This document shows positions 1 through 8,090 of a stretch of 64,000 nucleotides of DNA, one piece after another (position 1 is the stretch's first letter; each line of letters begins with the position of its first letter). The translations under genes and the position numbers were made by a program. The DNA comes from Pseudomonadales bacterium (GTDB taxonomy: Bacteria; Pseudomonadota; Gammaproteobacteria; Pseudomonadales; Halieaceae): the NCBI GenBank assembly GCA_024234855.1, contig JACKNN010000008.1, positions 60,793-124,792 of the forward strand. The letters run 5' to 3'. A model generated the notes under the pieces. That model did no database searches. It was not told where the DNA came from and saw only the letters and a list, made by a program, of their open reading frames with translations.

Positions 1-1
1 G

Positions 2-1027
2 GTGGAGATGTCGGAAGAACTGGAAGACCACGATATCACCATGGATCCCGATGTGAAGCCGGCGATCTACTACTACGGCTTCAATATGCGCGACCCTGTG
101 GTGGGGGGGTACACCGAGGACAAGCGCAAGTTGCGCCAGGCGCTGCAGATCGCTTTCAATACCGAGGAATACCTCAATATTTTTTACAAGGGCAACGGCA
201 TCGCCGCGCACACGCCGATTCCCCCGGGCATACCGGGTTACCTGGAGGGCGAGGCCGGCATCAATCCCTACGTCTACGACTGGGTGGACGGTGAACCCCG
301 GCGCAAGTCGCTGGATGAAGCCCGCAAGTTGCTGGCAGAGGCGGGCTATCCCAATGGCCGCGATGCGCGCACCGGCGAGCCGCTCAAGATTTTTATCGAC
401 GTGCAATCCCAGGCCATCAGCAATACCATGATGAACTGGATGGACCGGGCGTTCGGCGAGATCGGTGTGCAGGTGGAATACCGGCCGGCAGATTGGAACC
501 GCACCCGGGAAAAACTGCTGACCGGCAATACCCAGATCTATTCCCACGGCTGGCTCGCGGACTACCCGGACCCGGAAAACTTCCTGTTCCTGCTGTACGG
601 CCCCGAGAGCCCGCTGGTGTGCAATTGTGACGGCGCCAATAACTCGAATTACGCCAGCGAGGTCTACGACGAGGCCTTTCGCAAGATCCGTATCCTGCCG
701 CCGGGGCCCGAGCGCGACGAACTGGTGGCGCAGGCGGTGGAGCAGTACCGCAATGACGCGGTCTGGTTGTTCGCCTACTACCCCAAGGATATCTACCTGA
801 ACAACAGCTGGGTTCGCAACAACAAGCGCCACGGCGTCTCCAAGGCCACGCTCATGTACACGCGGGTGGATGCACAGGAGCGGGCGCGCAAGCAGGTGCA
901 GTGGAACCAGCCTGTCACCTGGCCGCTGTACGCCGGCGCGCTGTTGCTGGTCAGCCTGTTGCTGCCCGGCGTCGTCGCCTACCGCCGCCGCCAGAAAGCC
1001 ACCGCCCGCCGGGCCCGGAGCGACTGA
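2..1027 (+). CDS. ABC transporter substrate-binding protein, family 5 (3' part)
   Basis: This is the C-terminal 341 residues of an extracytoplasmic solute-binding protein of the peptide/nickel type (SBP_bac_5). The frame is open to the window edge, so the real start lies upstream. The part seen has the usual lobe features of the family, such as the YYYGFNMRD stretch, a segment on recruitment of the 'first residues' of the ligand cleft (KLRQALQIAFNTEEY) and the HTPIPPGIPGY segment. Near the end is a hydrophobic stretch of about 20 residues followed by an Arg-rich tail, so the protein seems to be held in the inner membrane by a C-terminal anchor, which is unusual for a binding protein. The stop codon overlaps the start of the next permease (TGATG), so the genes are translationally coupled. 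Peptide transport is inferred from the family; the true ligand is unknown. Confidence 0.85.
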   Translation: MEMSEELEDHDITMDPDVKPAIYYYGFNMRDPVVGGYTEDKRKLRQALQIAFNTEEYLNIFYKGNGIAAHTPIPPGIPGYLEGEAGINPYVYDWVDGEPRRKSLDEARKLLAEAGYPNGRDARTGEPLKIFIDVQSQAISNTMMNWMDRAFGEIGVQVEYRPADWNRTREKLLTGNTQIYSHGWLADYPDPENFLFLLYGPESPLVCNCDGANNSNYASEVYDEAFRKIRILPPGPERDELVAQAVEQYRNDAVWLFAYYPKDIYLNNSWVRNNKRHGVSKATLMYTRVDAQERARKQVQWNQPVTWPLYAGALLLVSLLLPGVVAYRRRQKATARRARSD

Positions 1028-2004
1028 TGCTTGCCTATATTATTCGCCGGCTGCTGTACGCCATTCCCATCCTGATCGGTGTCAACCTGCTGACCTTTGC
1101 CCTGTTTTTCGTGGTGAATTCACCGGACGACATGGCGGCTTCCCAACTGGGCGCGAAGTACGTGACGCCGGAGGCGATCGCCAACTGGAAGAGCAAGAAC
1201 GGCTATGACAAGCCGCTGTTCGTCAACGACGATGCCAGCGGTATCGGGGCGGTGACCGACACCATCTTCTTTACCAAGTCGGTCAAGCTGTTCGCCTTTG
1301 ATTTTGGCCGCTCCGAGAGCGGTCGCGATATCACCACCGATGTCTCCACCCGCATGTGGCCCAGCCTGGCGGTGGCCCTGCCCAGTTTCGCGCTGGGGAT
1401 CTGGGTGAATATTTGCGTCGCGCTCATGGTGGTGATGTTTCGCGGCACCGCGCTCGATCGCTGGGCGGTGTTCGTGTTCGTATCACTGATGTCCATCTCC
1501 TACCTGTTTTATATCATCGGTGGCCAGTACCTGGTGGCCAAGCAGTGGATGCTGGTGCCGATCTCGGGCTTTGATCCCGACTTCCAGCCATGGAAATTCC
1601 TGCTGCTGCCGGTGCTGGTGAGTGTGGTGTCGGGCATCGGTTCCGGCGCGCGCTGGTACCGCACCCTGTTCCTGGAGGAGGCGGGCCAGGATTATGTGCG
1701 CACGGCCCGGGCCAAGGGCGCCAGTGAAATCAGCATCCTTTTCCACCACATCCTGCCCAACGCCCTTATTCCCATCCTCACCGGTATCGTGGTGCTGATA
1801 CCCTCGCTGTTCATGGGCAGCCTGCTGATCGAGTCCTTCTTCGGTATCCCGGGGCTGGGCAGTTATATGCTGGACGCGATCCGGGGCCAGGATTTCGCCA
1901 TCGTGCGCACCATGGTTTTCATCGGCTCGATTCTCTACATCATCGGCCTGATTCTGACTGACATTTCCTACACGTGGGCCGACCCCAGGGTGCGACTCAG
2001 CTGA
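1027..2004 (+). CDS. Peptide-type ABC transporter permease (DppB-like)
   Basis: The product is a 325-residue inner-membrane permease of the binding-protein-dependent family. It starts with the typical first helix of DppB/OppB-type subunits (MLAYIIRRLLYAIPILIGVN). It carries the cytoplasmic EAA loop (around DYVRTARAKGAS...HHILPNALIP), which contacts the ATPase. The ATG at 1027 was chosen over an upstream in-frame GTG because it overlaps the preceding stop (TGATG) and begins exactly at the conserved helix. Its own stop overlaps the next start in the same way. It should pair with the following permease to form the transmembrane pore. Confidence 0.9.
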   Translation: MLAYIIRRLLYAIPILIGVNLLTFALFFVVNSPDDMAASQLGAKYVTPEAIANWKSKNGYDKPLFVNDDASGIGAVTDTIFFTKSVKLFAFDFGRSESGRDITTDVSTRMWPSLAVALPSFALGIWVNICVALMVVMFRGTALDRWAVFVFVSLMSISYLFYIIGGQYLVAKQWMLVPISGFDPDFQPWKFLLLPVLVSVVSGIGSGARWYRTLFLEEAGQDYVRTARAKGASEISILFHHILPNALIPILTGIVVLIPSLFMGSLLIESFFGIPGLGSYMLDAIRGQDFAIVRTMVFIGSILYIIGLILTDISYTWADPRVRLS

Positions 2005-3389
2005 TGGGCGAGTTCGGGATAAAACCGGTCCTGCTGTGGTCCGACGCGCTGGTGTTCATGTTGGTCATCGTGCTCACCACGTTTTTCTACCGCCTGCGCA
2101 ACGACCCGCAAACGCGGGAGCGCTGGGGGCAGGTGTTCAGCTCGCGCCTGGGTATGATCACCTTCACGGTCATCATGGTTTACGTCGGTATCGCGCTGCT
2201 GGACTCGCTGCATTTTCGCCGCGCGCTGCCCCACCCCGAGGGGGTGGACACCACCGAGGTGTTTTACGACAACAAGGTGACCAGCGTACTGGATATCATG
2301 CTCGATGGCATGGGCGATCGCTTCGAGCGCACCTACTCGGCCCCGTTCGCGTTGAAATCCTTTGAAAAGAGCAATATGAAGGACGAGCAGGGCAACGAGG
2401 TGCGCGACTTCGAGTGGCTGGAGCACGCCGGGCAACACCTGGCCAGCCCCGCCGACAAGTGGCCCGACCTGCTGCGCCTGAGCGCCATCGCCCTGGCCTG
2501 GGGGTTGCTGGCCTCGGCGGTATTGGTGGGTGCACAGTGGTCCTGGCTGCGCGGCAGCATTTATCCCTGGTACGCCTCCTGGGCGGTGCAGGTCTTGATC
2601 ACCTGCTTTATGGTCTGGCTGGTGTACATCAGCCGCTACTACCACGTGCTGGGCACGGACCAGGGCGGTACGGATGTGGCCTACCAGAGCATCAAGGGTA
2701 TTCGCACCGGGGTCTTGCTGGGCACCCTGTCGACCCTGGTAATGCTGCCCATCGCCGTCACCCTGGGCGTATCGGCAGGCTATTTCAAGGGCTGGGTGGA
2801 TGACGTGGTGCAGTACCTTTACACCACCCTCAGCTCCATTCCCGGCATCCTGCTGATCGCGGCCTCGGTGCTGCTGTTCCAGGTGTATATCGACCTCAAC
2901 CCGGATTACTTCTCGGTGGGTATGGAAAAGGCCGACGCCCGTTTCATCGCCCTGTGTTTTATCCTGGGCCTGACCAGCTGGTCCAGCCTGTGCCGCCTGA
3001 TCCGGGCCGAGACCCTCAAGATCAGCCAGCTGGGCTACGTGCAGGCGGCCCACGCCTTCGGCGTCAGCCACAGCCGCATCCTGGGGCGACATATCCTGCC
3101 CAACGTGGTGCATATCATCCTCATCACTTTCGTGCTGGATTTCAGCTCGCTGGTGCTGGCTGAGGCGGTGCTGTCCTACATCGGCGTCGGTATCGACCCG
3201 TCGATGGGCAGCTGGGGCAATATGATCAACGGCGCCCGCTCGGAGCTGTCGCGGGAGCCCGCGGTGTGGTGGACACTCACCGGCGCATTCTTCTTCATGT
3301 TCATACTGGTGCTCGCCGCCAACCTGTTCTCGGACCTGGTGCGCGATGCGTTTGACCCCCGCAGCAGCAGCGGGAGGTCACAGGCATGA
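2004..3389 (+). CDS. Peptide-type ABC transporter permease (DppC-like, enlarged)
   Basis: This is a 461-residue permease, the DppC/OppC-type partner of the preceding gene. The C-terminal half holds the conserved transport domain, with a recognisable EAA loop (QAAHAFGVSHSRILGRHILPN) and the family signature LSYIGVGIDPSMGSWGNMI. Usual members are about 300 residues, so roughly 150 residues are extra. They sit between the first helix and the core as a long polar insert (with segments such as HFRRALPHPEGVDTTEVFYD) and two added hydrophobic stretches. The insert is probably periplasmic and might dock the membrane-anchored binding protein; that is inference. The ATG at 2004 overlaps the previous stop, and the 3' end overlaps the ATPase gene by 4 bases (ATGA). 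Confidence 0.88.
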   Translation: MGEFGIKPVLLWSDALVFMLVIVLTTFFYRLRNDPQTRERWGQVFSSRLGMITFTVIMVYVGIALLDSLHFRRALPHPEGVDTTEVFYDNKVTSVLDIMLDGMGDRFERTYSAPFALKSFEKSNMKDEQGNEVRDFEWLEHAGQHLASPADKWPDLLRLSAIALAWGLLASAVLVGAQWSWLRGSIYPWYASWAVQVLITCFMVWLVYISRYYHVLGTDQGGTDVAYQSIKGIRTGVLLGTLSTLVMLPIAVTLGVSAGYFKGWVDDVVQYLYTTLSSIPGILLIAASVLLFQVYIDLNPDYFSVGMEKADARFIALCFILGLTSWSSLCRLIRAETLKISQLGYVQAAHAFGVSHSRILGRHILPNVVHIILITFVLDFSSLVLAEAVLSYIGVGIDPSMGSWGNMINGARSELSREPAVWWTLTGAFFFMFILVLAANLFSDLVRDAFDPRSSSGRSQA

Positions 3390-4996
3390 GCCTGTCGGGT
3401 GATATCCGCATGCAGGTGCAGGACCTCAGGGTCGTGCTGGCCCAGACCGGTGAACAGATCCTCAAGGGCGTCAGCCTGGAGTTGCGGGCGGGGGAGATCT
3501 TCGCCCTGGTGGGGGAGTCCGGCAGCGGCAAATCGGTGACCTCGCTGGCCGCCATGCGCCTGTTGCCCGATGCGCTGCATATCACCCATGGCGCGGTGAT
3601 GGTCGGCGACCGGGACCTGTTCGAGCTGCCCGAAGCGAAAATGCAGAGCGTGCGCGGCCGCCGGGTGGCGATGATTTTCCAGAACGCCATGAGTGCACTC
3701 AACCCGGTGCAGACCGTGGGGCGGCAGGTGGCGGAGACCCTGCGCCTGCACACCCCGTTGCGCGGCGAGGGCCTGCGCCAGCGCGTGGTGCAGCTGTTTG
3801 CGGAAGTGGGAATACCCGACCCCGACAGCCGTTTTGGTTTTTACCCACACCAGTTATCCGGCGGCCAGCAGCAGCGCGTCATGATCGCCATGGCGCTGGC
3901 CTGCGAACCCGATATCCTGATCGCCGACGAGCCCACCACCGCGCTGGACGTCACCATCCAGGAGCAGGTGCTGCAGCTGATTCGCGAACTGACCCACTCG
4001 CGCCAGCTGGCGGTGCTGCTGATTACCCACGATATGGGCGTGGTCCGCAATACCGCCGACGAGGTGGCGGTGATGTACCGCGGCGAGATTATCGAGCGGG
4101 CGCCGGTGGATGAGTTTTTCCACAACCCGAAAGAAGCCTACAGTCGCCGCCTGATAGACGCGTTGCCGGATCTTACCCATTTCCAGAGCCTGGCGGTGGA
4201 GGAGCCGCTGCTGCAGCTGGAAGAGGTGAAGGTGTATTTCCCCATCCGCAGGGGCGTGTTGCAGCGCGTGGTGGATTACACCCGGGCGGTGGACGGCGTG
4301 TCGCTGGCTATAGGCCGCGGCGAAACCTACGCACTGGTGGGGGAGTCGGGCAGTGGCAAGTCCACCCTGGGGCGGGCCATCCTCAACCTGGAGGCCATCA
4401 GCGACGGCACTATCCGCTTTAAGGGCGATGCGATAGGCTCGCTGGCGCGGCGCGAAATGCTGCCCTACCGCAAGCTGATCCAGGTGATATTCCAGAACCC
4501 GTTTTCCTCCATGAACCCGCGGATGACGGTGGGTGAAATTATCGCCGAGGGCATGGTCAGCCTGGGCATGGGACTGTCGTCCCGGCAGCGGGAGGAGCGT
4601 ATCGGCCTGTTGCTGGACCGGGTCCAGCTGCGGCGTGAATACCGCGACCGCTATCCCCACGAATTCTCCGGTGGCCAGCTGCAGCGCATCGCCATTGCCC
4701 GGGCGTTGGCGGTGGAGCCGGAACTGATTATCTGCGATGAGCCCACCAGCGCCCTCGACGTGTCCATCCGCGCCGAGGTGCTGGGCCTGTTGCAGGAGCT
4801 GCAACGCGAGTTCGGCGTGTCCTACCTGTTTATCACCCACGACCTGTCGATCGTGCCCAGCCTGGCCCACCATGTCGGGGTGATGCAGGCGGGTAAACTG
4901 GTGGAGCAAGGTAGTGCCGAGCAGATACTGACCGCGCCACGCCACCCCTATACCCGGGCGCTGCTGGCGTCTGTGCCGCGGGTTGACCCGGCCTAG
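3386..4996 (+). CDS. Double ABC ATPase for peptide import (DppD-DppF fusion type)
   Basis: The 536-residue protein has two complete ABC ATPase domains in one chain. Each half has a Walker A motif (GESGSGKS), a signature motif (LSGGQQQR in the first, FSGGQLQR in the second) and a Walker B with following Glu (ADEPT and CDEPTS). Switch histidines are seen in LLITHDMG and FITHDLS. It would energise import by the two preceding permeases from the cytoplasmic side. The arrangement resembles YejF/GsiA-type fused ATPases. It overlaps the permease gene by 4 bases and is the last gene of the importer operon. Confidence 0.93.
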   Translation: MSLSGDIRMQVQDLRVVLAQTGEQILKGVSLELRAGEIFALVGESGSGKSVTSLAAMRLLPDALHITHGAVMVGDRDLFELPEAKMQSVRGRRVAMIFQNAMSALNPVQTVGRQVAETLRLHTPLRGEGLRQRVVQLFAEVGIPDPDSRFGFYPHQLSGGQQQRVMIAMALACEPDILIADEPTTALDVTIQEQVLQLIRELTHSRQLAVLLITHDMGVVRNTADEVAVMYRGEIIERAPVDEFFHNPKEAYSRRLIDALPDLTHFQSLAVEEPLLQLEEVKVYFPIRRGVLQRVVDYTRAVDGVSLAIGRGETYALVGESGSGKSTLGRAILNLEAISDGTIRFKGDAIGSLARREMLPYRKLIQVIFQNPFSSMNPRMTVGEIIAEGMVSLGMGLSSRQREERIGLLLDRVQLRREYRDRYPHEFSGGQLQRIAIARALAVEPELIICDEPTSALDVSIRAEVLGLLQELQREFGVSYLFITHDLSIVPSLAHHVGVMQAGKLVEQGSAEQILTAPRHPYTRALLASVPRVDPA

Positions 4997-5092
4997 CCAG
5001 CGGTTATTCTGGGCGCGACAAAGCAAACACACATGGCCCGTGCGGGTGATAGCGAATTCAACTACTGCGGTAACACAACGGAGAGTGTCCCC

Positions 5093-6652
5093 ATGAATGG
5101 TGCAGAAAGTCTGCTCAATACCCTGATCAACAACGGCGTCGAAGTGTGCTTTACCAACCCCGGCACCTCCGAGATGCACTTTGTGGCGGCGCTGGATGAA
5201 GTGGAGGGTATGCGCTGCGTACTGTGCCTGTTCGAGGGGGTGCTCAGCGGCGCCGCGGACGGCTATGCCCGTATGGCGCGCAAACCGGCGTCCACCCTGT
5301 TGCACCTGGGCCCCGGCCTGGGTAACGCCCTGGCCAACACCCACAACGCCAGGAAAGGCCATGTGCCAGTAGTGAATATCGTCGGCGACCACGCCACCTA
5401 TCACCTGGAGTACGATGCGCCGCTGACCTCGGATATCGAGGGCATTGCAGGCACCGTATCCCACTGGGTTTACACTTCGAAGGCCCCCGGCGATATTGCT
5501 CGGGACACGGCCGAGGCGGTGAGGCAGGCCGGGATCGGCCAGGTGGCGACCCTGATGCTGCCGGCGGACGTGTCCTGGGGCGACAATCCCAACGGGCCCG
5601 AGGCCGCGGTGGCGGTGGCGTCGCCCGCGGCCGTGCCCGCCGGGCGCGTGCAGGACGCACTGGCCATGCTCAAGTCCGGCCGCAAGTGTATGATCATGAT
5701 AGGCGGTCGCGAGGTGGACGGGCAGCGCGGCCTGATGCTGAGCCGGATCGGCAAGGCCGCCGGCGTGCAGGTCTGCACCGAGGTATTTCCCGGTCGGGTG
5801 GCGCGTGGCGCCGGCACGGCAGTGATAGACCGCCTGCCCTACCTCGCGGAATTGGCTATCGATTACATGAAAGAGATCGAGTGCCTGATCCTGGTGGGCG
5901 CCCCGGCCCCGGTGTCGTTCTTCGCCTATCCCAACGTCCCCAGCGCCATAGCGCCTCCCGGCTGCCAGCAGTTCGTGCTGGCCGGCCCCAACGACGATAT
6001 TGACCAGGCGCTGGAGGACCTGCTTGAGGGCCTGGACGCGGTGAACGCAGCGCCCGAGGTATATCCCCTGACCCTGCCCGATCTCGGTGTCGGCCCGCTG
6101 GATGTCAATAAGGTGGCCCAGGCGGTCGCGCATTTCCTGCCTGAAAACGCCGTGGTTGTGGACGAGTCCATCACCTCCAGCTTTGCGTTGATACCGGCCA
6201 CCACCACAGCCCAGCCCCACGACTGGCTCAATCTTACCGGTGGCAGTATCGGCTGGGGCCTGCCCGCCTCTGTAGGCGCGGCGATAGCCTGCCCCGAGCG
6301 CAAGGTGGTATGCCTGGAGGGCGATGGCAGCGCGATGTACACCATCCAATCCCTGTGGACCATGGCCCGGGAAAACCTCGACATCGCCGTGGTGATATTC
6401 AACAACACCAAGTACAGCGTGCTGGAAATGGAGTTCGGCCGCACCGGCGCCCGCGGCGGCAAACCCGGCCCCAACGCCGCCAGCGTGCTCGCCATCGGCG
6501 GCCCGGACCTGGACTTCGTGGCCATCGCCACGGGTATGGGGGTGCAGGCGTCGCGGGCCACCACCGCCGAGGAATTCAACGAGCAGTTCGCGGCGGCGAT
6601 CAAGGCACGGGGCCCGCGCCTGATAGACGCGATAGTACCTACGCTGTTTTGA
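5093..6652 (+). CDS. Thiamine-diphosphate-dependent enzyme, acetolactate synthase large-subunit family
   Basis: The 519-residue protein has the three-domain plan of AHAS/benzoylformate-decarboxylase-like enzymes. The N-terminal Pyr domain carries the activating Glu in a CLFEGVLSGAADGYARM segment. A central domain follows, and the C-terminal PP domain has the ThDP/Mg motif GDGSAMYTIQSLW...NN. It probably acts on a 2-keto acid in the cytoplasm, either decarboxylation or carboligation. No regulatory small subunit (ilvN/ilvH) is next to it, so branched-chain amino acid synthesis is unlikely. The ATG at 5093 was preferred to one 20 codons upstream because it has a GGAGAG ribosome site about 7 bases away and matches where the family begins. 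Its 3' end overlaps the convergent dus gene by 14 bases. Confidence 0.82.
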   Translation: MNGAESLLNTLINNGVEVCFTNPGTSEMHFVAALDEVEGMRCVLCLFEGVLSGAADGYARMARKPASTLLHLGPGLGNALANTHNARKGHVPVVNIVGDHATYHLEYDAPLTSDIEGIAGTVSHWVYTSKAPGDIARDTAEAVRQAGIGQVATLMLPADVSWGDNPNGPEAAVAVASPAAVPAGRVQDALAMLKSGRKCMIMIGGREVDGQRGLMLSRIGKAAGVQVCTEVFPGRVARGAGTAVIDRLPYLAELAIDYMKEIECLILVGAPAPVSFFAYPNVPSAIAPPGCQQFVLAGPNDDIDQALEDLLEGLDAVNAAPEVYPLTLPDLGVGPLDVNKVAQAVAHFLPENAVVVDESITSSFALIPATTTAQPHDWLNLTGGSIGWGLPASVGAAIACPERKVVCLEGDGSAMYTIQSLWTMARENLDIAVVIFNNTKYSVLEMEFGRTGARGGKPGPNAASVLAIGGPDLDFVAIATGMGVQASRATTAEEFNEQFAAAIKARGPRLIDAIVPTLF

Positions 6653-7625
6653 GCGGGTGGCTATGCGGCGTTGCCGCGGTCATGGCGGCGCGCAGCGCCA
6701 GCGCCAACTGCGCCGGGTCGCGCAGCCGCTTGACCTGCTCGAACAGCAGGGCCGCCTGGGGAAAATACGCGCGCAGGTAAGCCAGCCACTGTTTCAACGG
6801 GTTGGGTGCGAAACGGGCGTCGTAGTGCGTCAGGTTCAGTTCAAAAAAACGCAGCAGCAACGGCAATACCTCCGGCCAGTGCAGGGGCTCCGGCGCGTTG
6901 CCGGTAACCGCCCCCGCCACCAGCCGCGGCAGGTCCGGCCGGCACAGTGCGCCGCGACCCAGCATCAGGTCCTGGCAGCCACTGGCCTGGCGGCAGCGCA
7001 GGGCATCCGCCGGGTTCCAGATCTCGCCGTTGGCAATGATGTTCAGCGACACGACTTCCCGTGCCCGGGCGATCTCCTCCCAGTACGCCGGCGGCCGGTA
7101 GCCGTTGCGCCTGGTGCGGGCATGCACGGTGATTTCCTGCACGCCCGCCGCCTCGATACCCCGCACGATATCCAGGAACAGGCTCTGGTCCTCGTAGCCC
7201 AGCCGGGTTTTGACTGTCACCGGGATATGCCCCGGCACAGAGGCGCGCACCGCGGCGGCAATGGCGTGCACACGTTGGGGTTCACGCAGGATGATGGAGC
7301 CTCCGTCCGAACGATTGACGTTTTTGGCGGGGCAGCCGAAGTTGAGGTCAATACCGGCGGCGCCCAGCTCCGCCGCGCGGGCCGCATTGTCTGCCAGCAC
7401 GCCGGCCTGGCCGCCGAGCAGCTGAATATATACCGGCACGCCGAAGGTTGTGCAGCCGCCGTTGGCGAGCTCCGGGCACAGGCGTTGGAATACCCTTGAC
7501 GGCAACAAACGTTCCGTGACCCTGACGAATTCGGTCACGCAGCGATCTATGCCACCCAGGGACGTGAGCAGCTCGCGCATGGTGTGGTCGATAACGCCCT
7601 CCATGGGGGCGAGCATCAGTTGCAT
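6639..7625 (-). CDS. dusC: tRNA-dihydrouridine synthase, DusC type
   Basis: This flavoenzyme reduces a specific uridine in tRNA to dihydrouridine. The protein begins MQLMLAPMEGVIDHTMREL, the FMN-binding start of the Dus TIM barrel. It contains the catalytic cysteine in NFGCPAKNVNRSDGGS and the later phosphate-binding NGEIW segment. The start at 7625 gives 328 residues, close to DusC family length; longer in-frame starts exist (at 7652 and 7682) but add sequence without homology. The substrate position (U16 in E. coli DusC) is by family only. It is a lone minus-strand gene that converges with the ThDP enzyme gene. Confidence 0.87.
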   Translation of the reverse strand: MQLMLAPMEGVIDHTMRELLTSLGGIDRCVTEFVRVTERLLPSRVFQRLCPELANGGCTTFGVPVYIQLLGGQAGVLADNAARAAELGAAGIDLNFGCPAKNVNRSDGGSIILREPQRVHAIAAAVRASVPGHIPVTVKTRLGYEDQSLFLDIVRGIEAAGVQEITVHARTRRNGYRPPAYWEEIARAREVVSLNIIANGEIWNPADALRCRQASGCQDLMLGRGALCRPDLPRLVAGAVTGNAPEPLHWPEVLPLLLRFFELNLTHYDARFAPNPLKQWLAYLRAYFPQAALLFEQVKRLRDPAQLALALRAAMTAATPHSHPLKTA

Positions 7626-7789
7626 GGTGTATGGCCTCGGCAAGGTGCGCATTATGGCATGCCGCGACGGCCCGGTCGGCATCTATCCGGCGAGCCGTCC
7701 CGGTCCGGCATGGCGCCCCTGTCTGTACTACCGTAAAATGAGCCGCGTGACGCCGGCAGCGAATGCCTGGCAGCGACAGGAGTAACGGC

Positions 7790-8047
7790 ATGCAGGGCGA
7801 TATTATCGCGCAGGGAGTGGAGTTGATGCTGTACGGCATGGGCACCGTGGTGGTGTTCCTGGGCCTGCTGGTACTGGCGACCTTCGGTATGTCGGGCCTG
7901 ATCACGCGGTACTTTCCCGAACCGGAGCTGCCGCCGGTTACAGCGAGAGTGCGCAGCCCGGGTACAGCCGCCCCCGCGGAGCTCGATCCCGGTGTTGTGG
8001 CGGTGATCACCGCCGCGATTCACCAGCACCGCAATACCAATAACTGA
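7790..8047 (+). CDS. oadG: Oxaloacetate decarboxylase Na+ pump, gamma subunit
   Basis: This 85-residue protein has one N-terminal membrane helix (in MLYGMGTVVVFLGLLVLATF) and a polar, proline-rich tail, as in OadG/sodium-pump decarboxylase gamma subunits. The gamma subunit holds the alpha and beta subunits together at the inner membrane and assists Zn2+-dependent carboxyl transfer. The ATG at 7790 was chosen because of the AGGAG site just upstream and because it precedes the helix directly. Identification is firm mostly through its place in front of oadA and oadB; the sequence alone would be weak evidence. Confidence 0.85.
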   Translation: MQGDIIAQGVELMLYGMGTVVVFLGLLVLATFGMSGLITRYFPEPELPPVTARVRSPGTAAPAELDPGVVAVITAAIHQHRNTNN

Positions 8048-8090
8048 ACACCGGGGTCACGTACCCGTTTAGCGCAAGAGGCTGACCGTC

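Noticed and set aside
3854..6349. Very long minus-strand open frame of about 830 codons opposite the ABC ATPase and ThDP enzyme
   Set aside because: It mirrors two well-supported plus-strand genes; high GC keeps the antisense frame free of stops. The translation is low in hydrophobic core pattern and has no known motif.
5093..6652. Calling the ThDP enzyme ilvB/ilvG
   Set aside because: No small subunit is adjacent, and the sequence is shorter (519) than anabolic AHAS large subunits (about 560-590).
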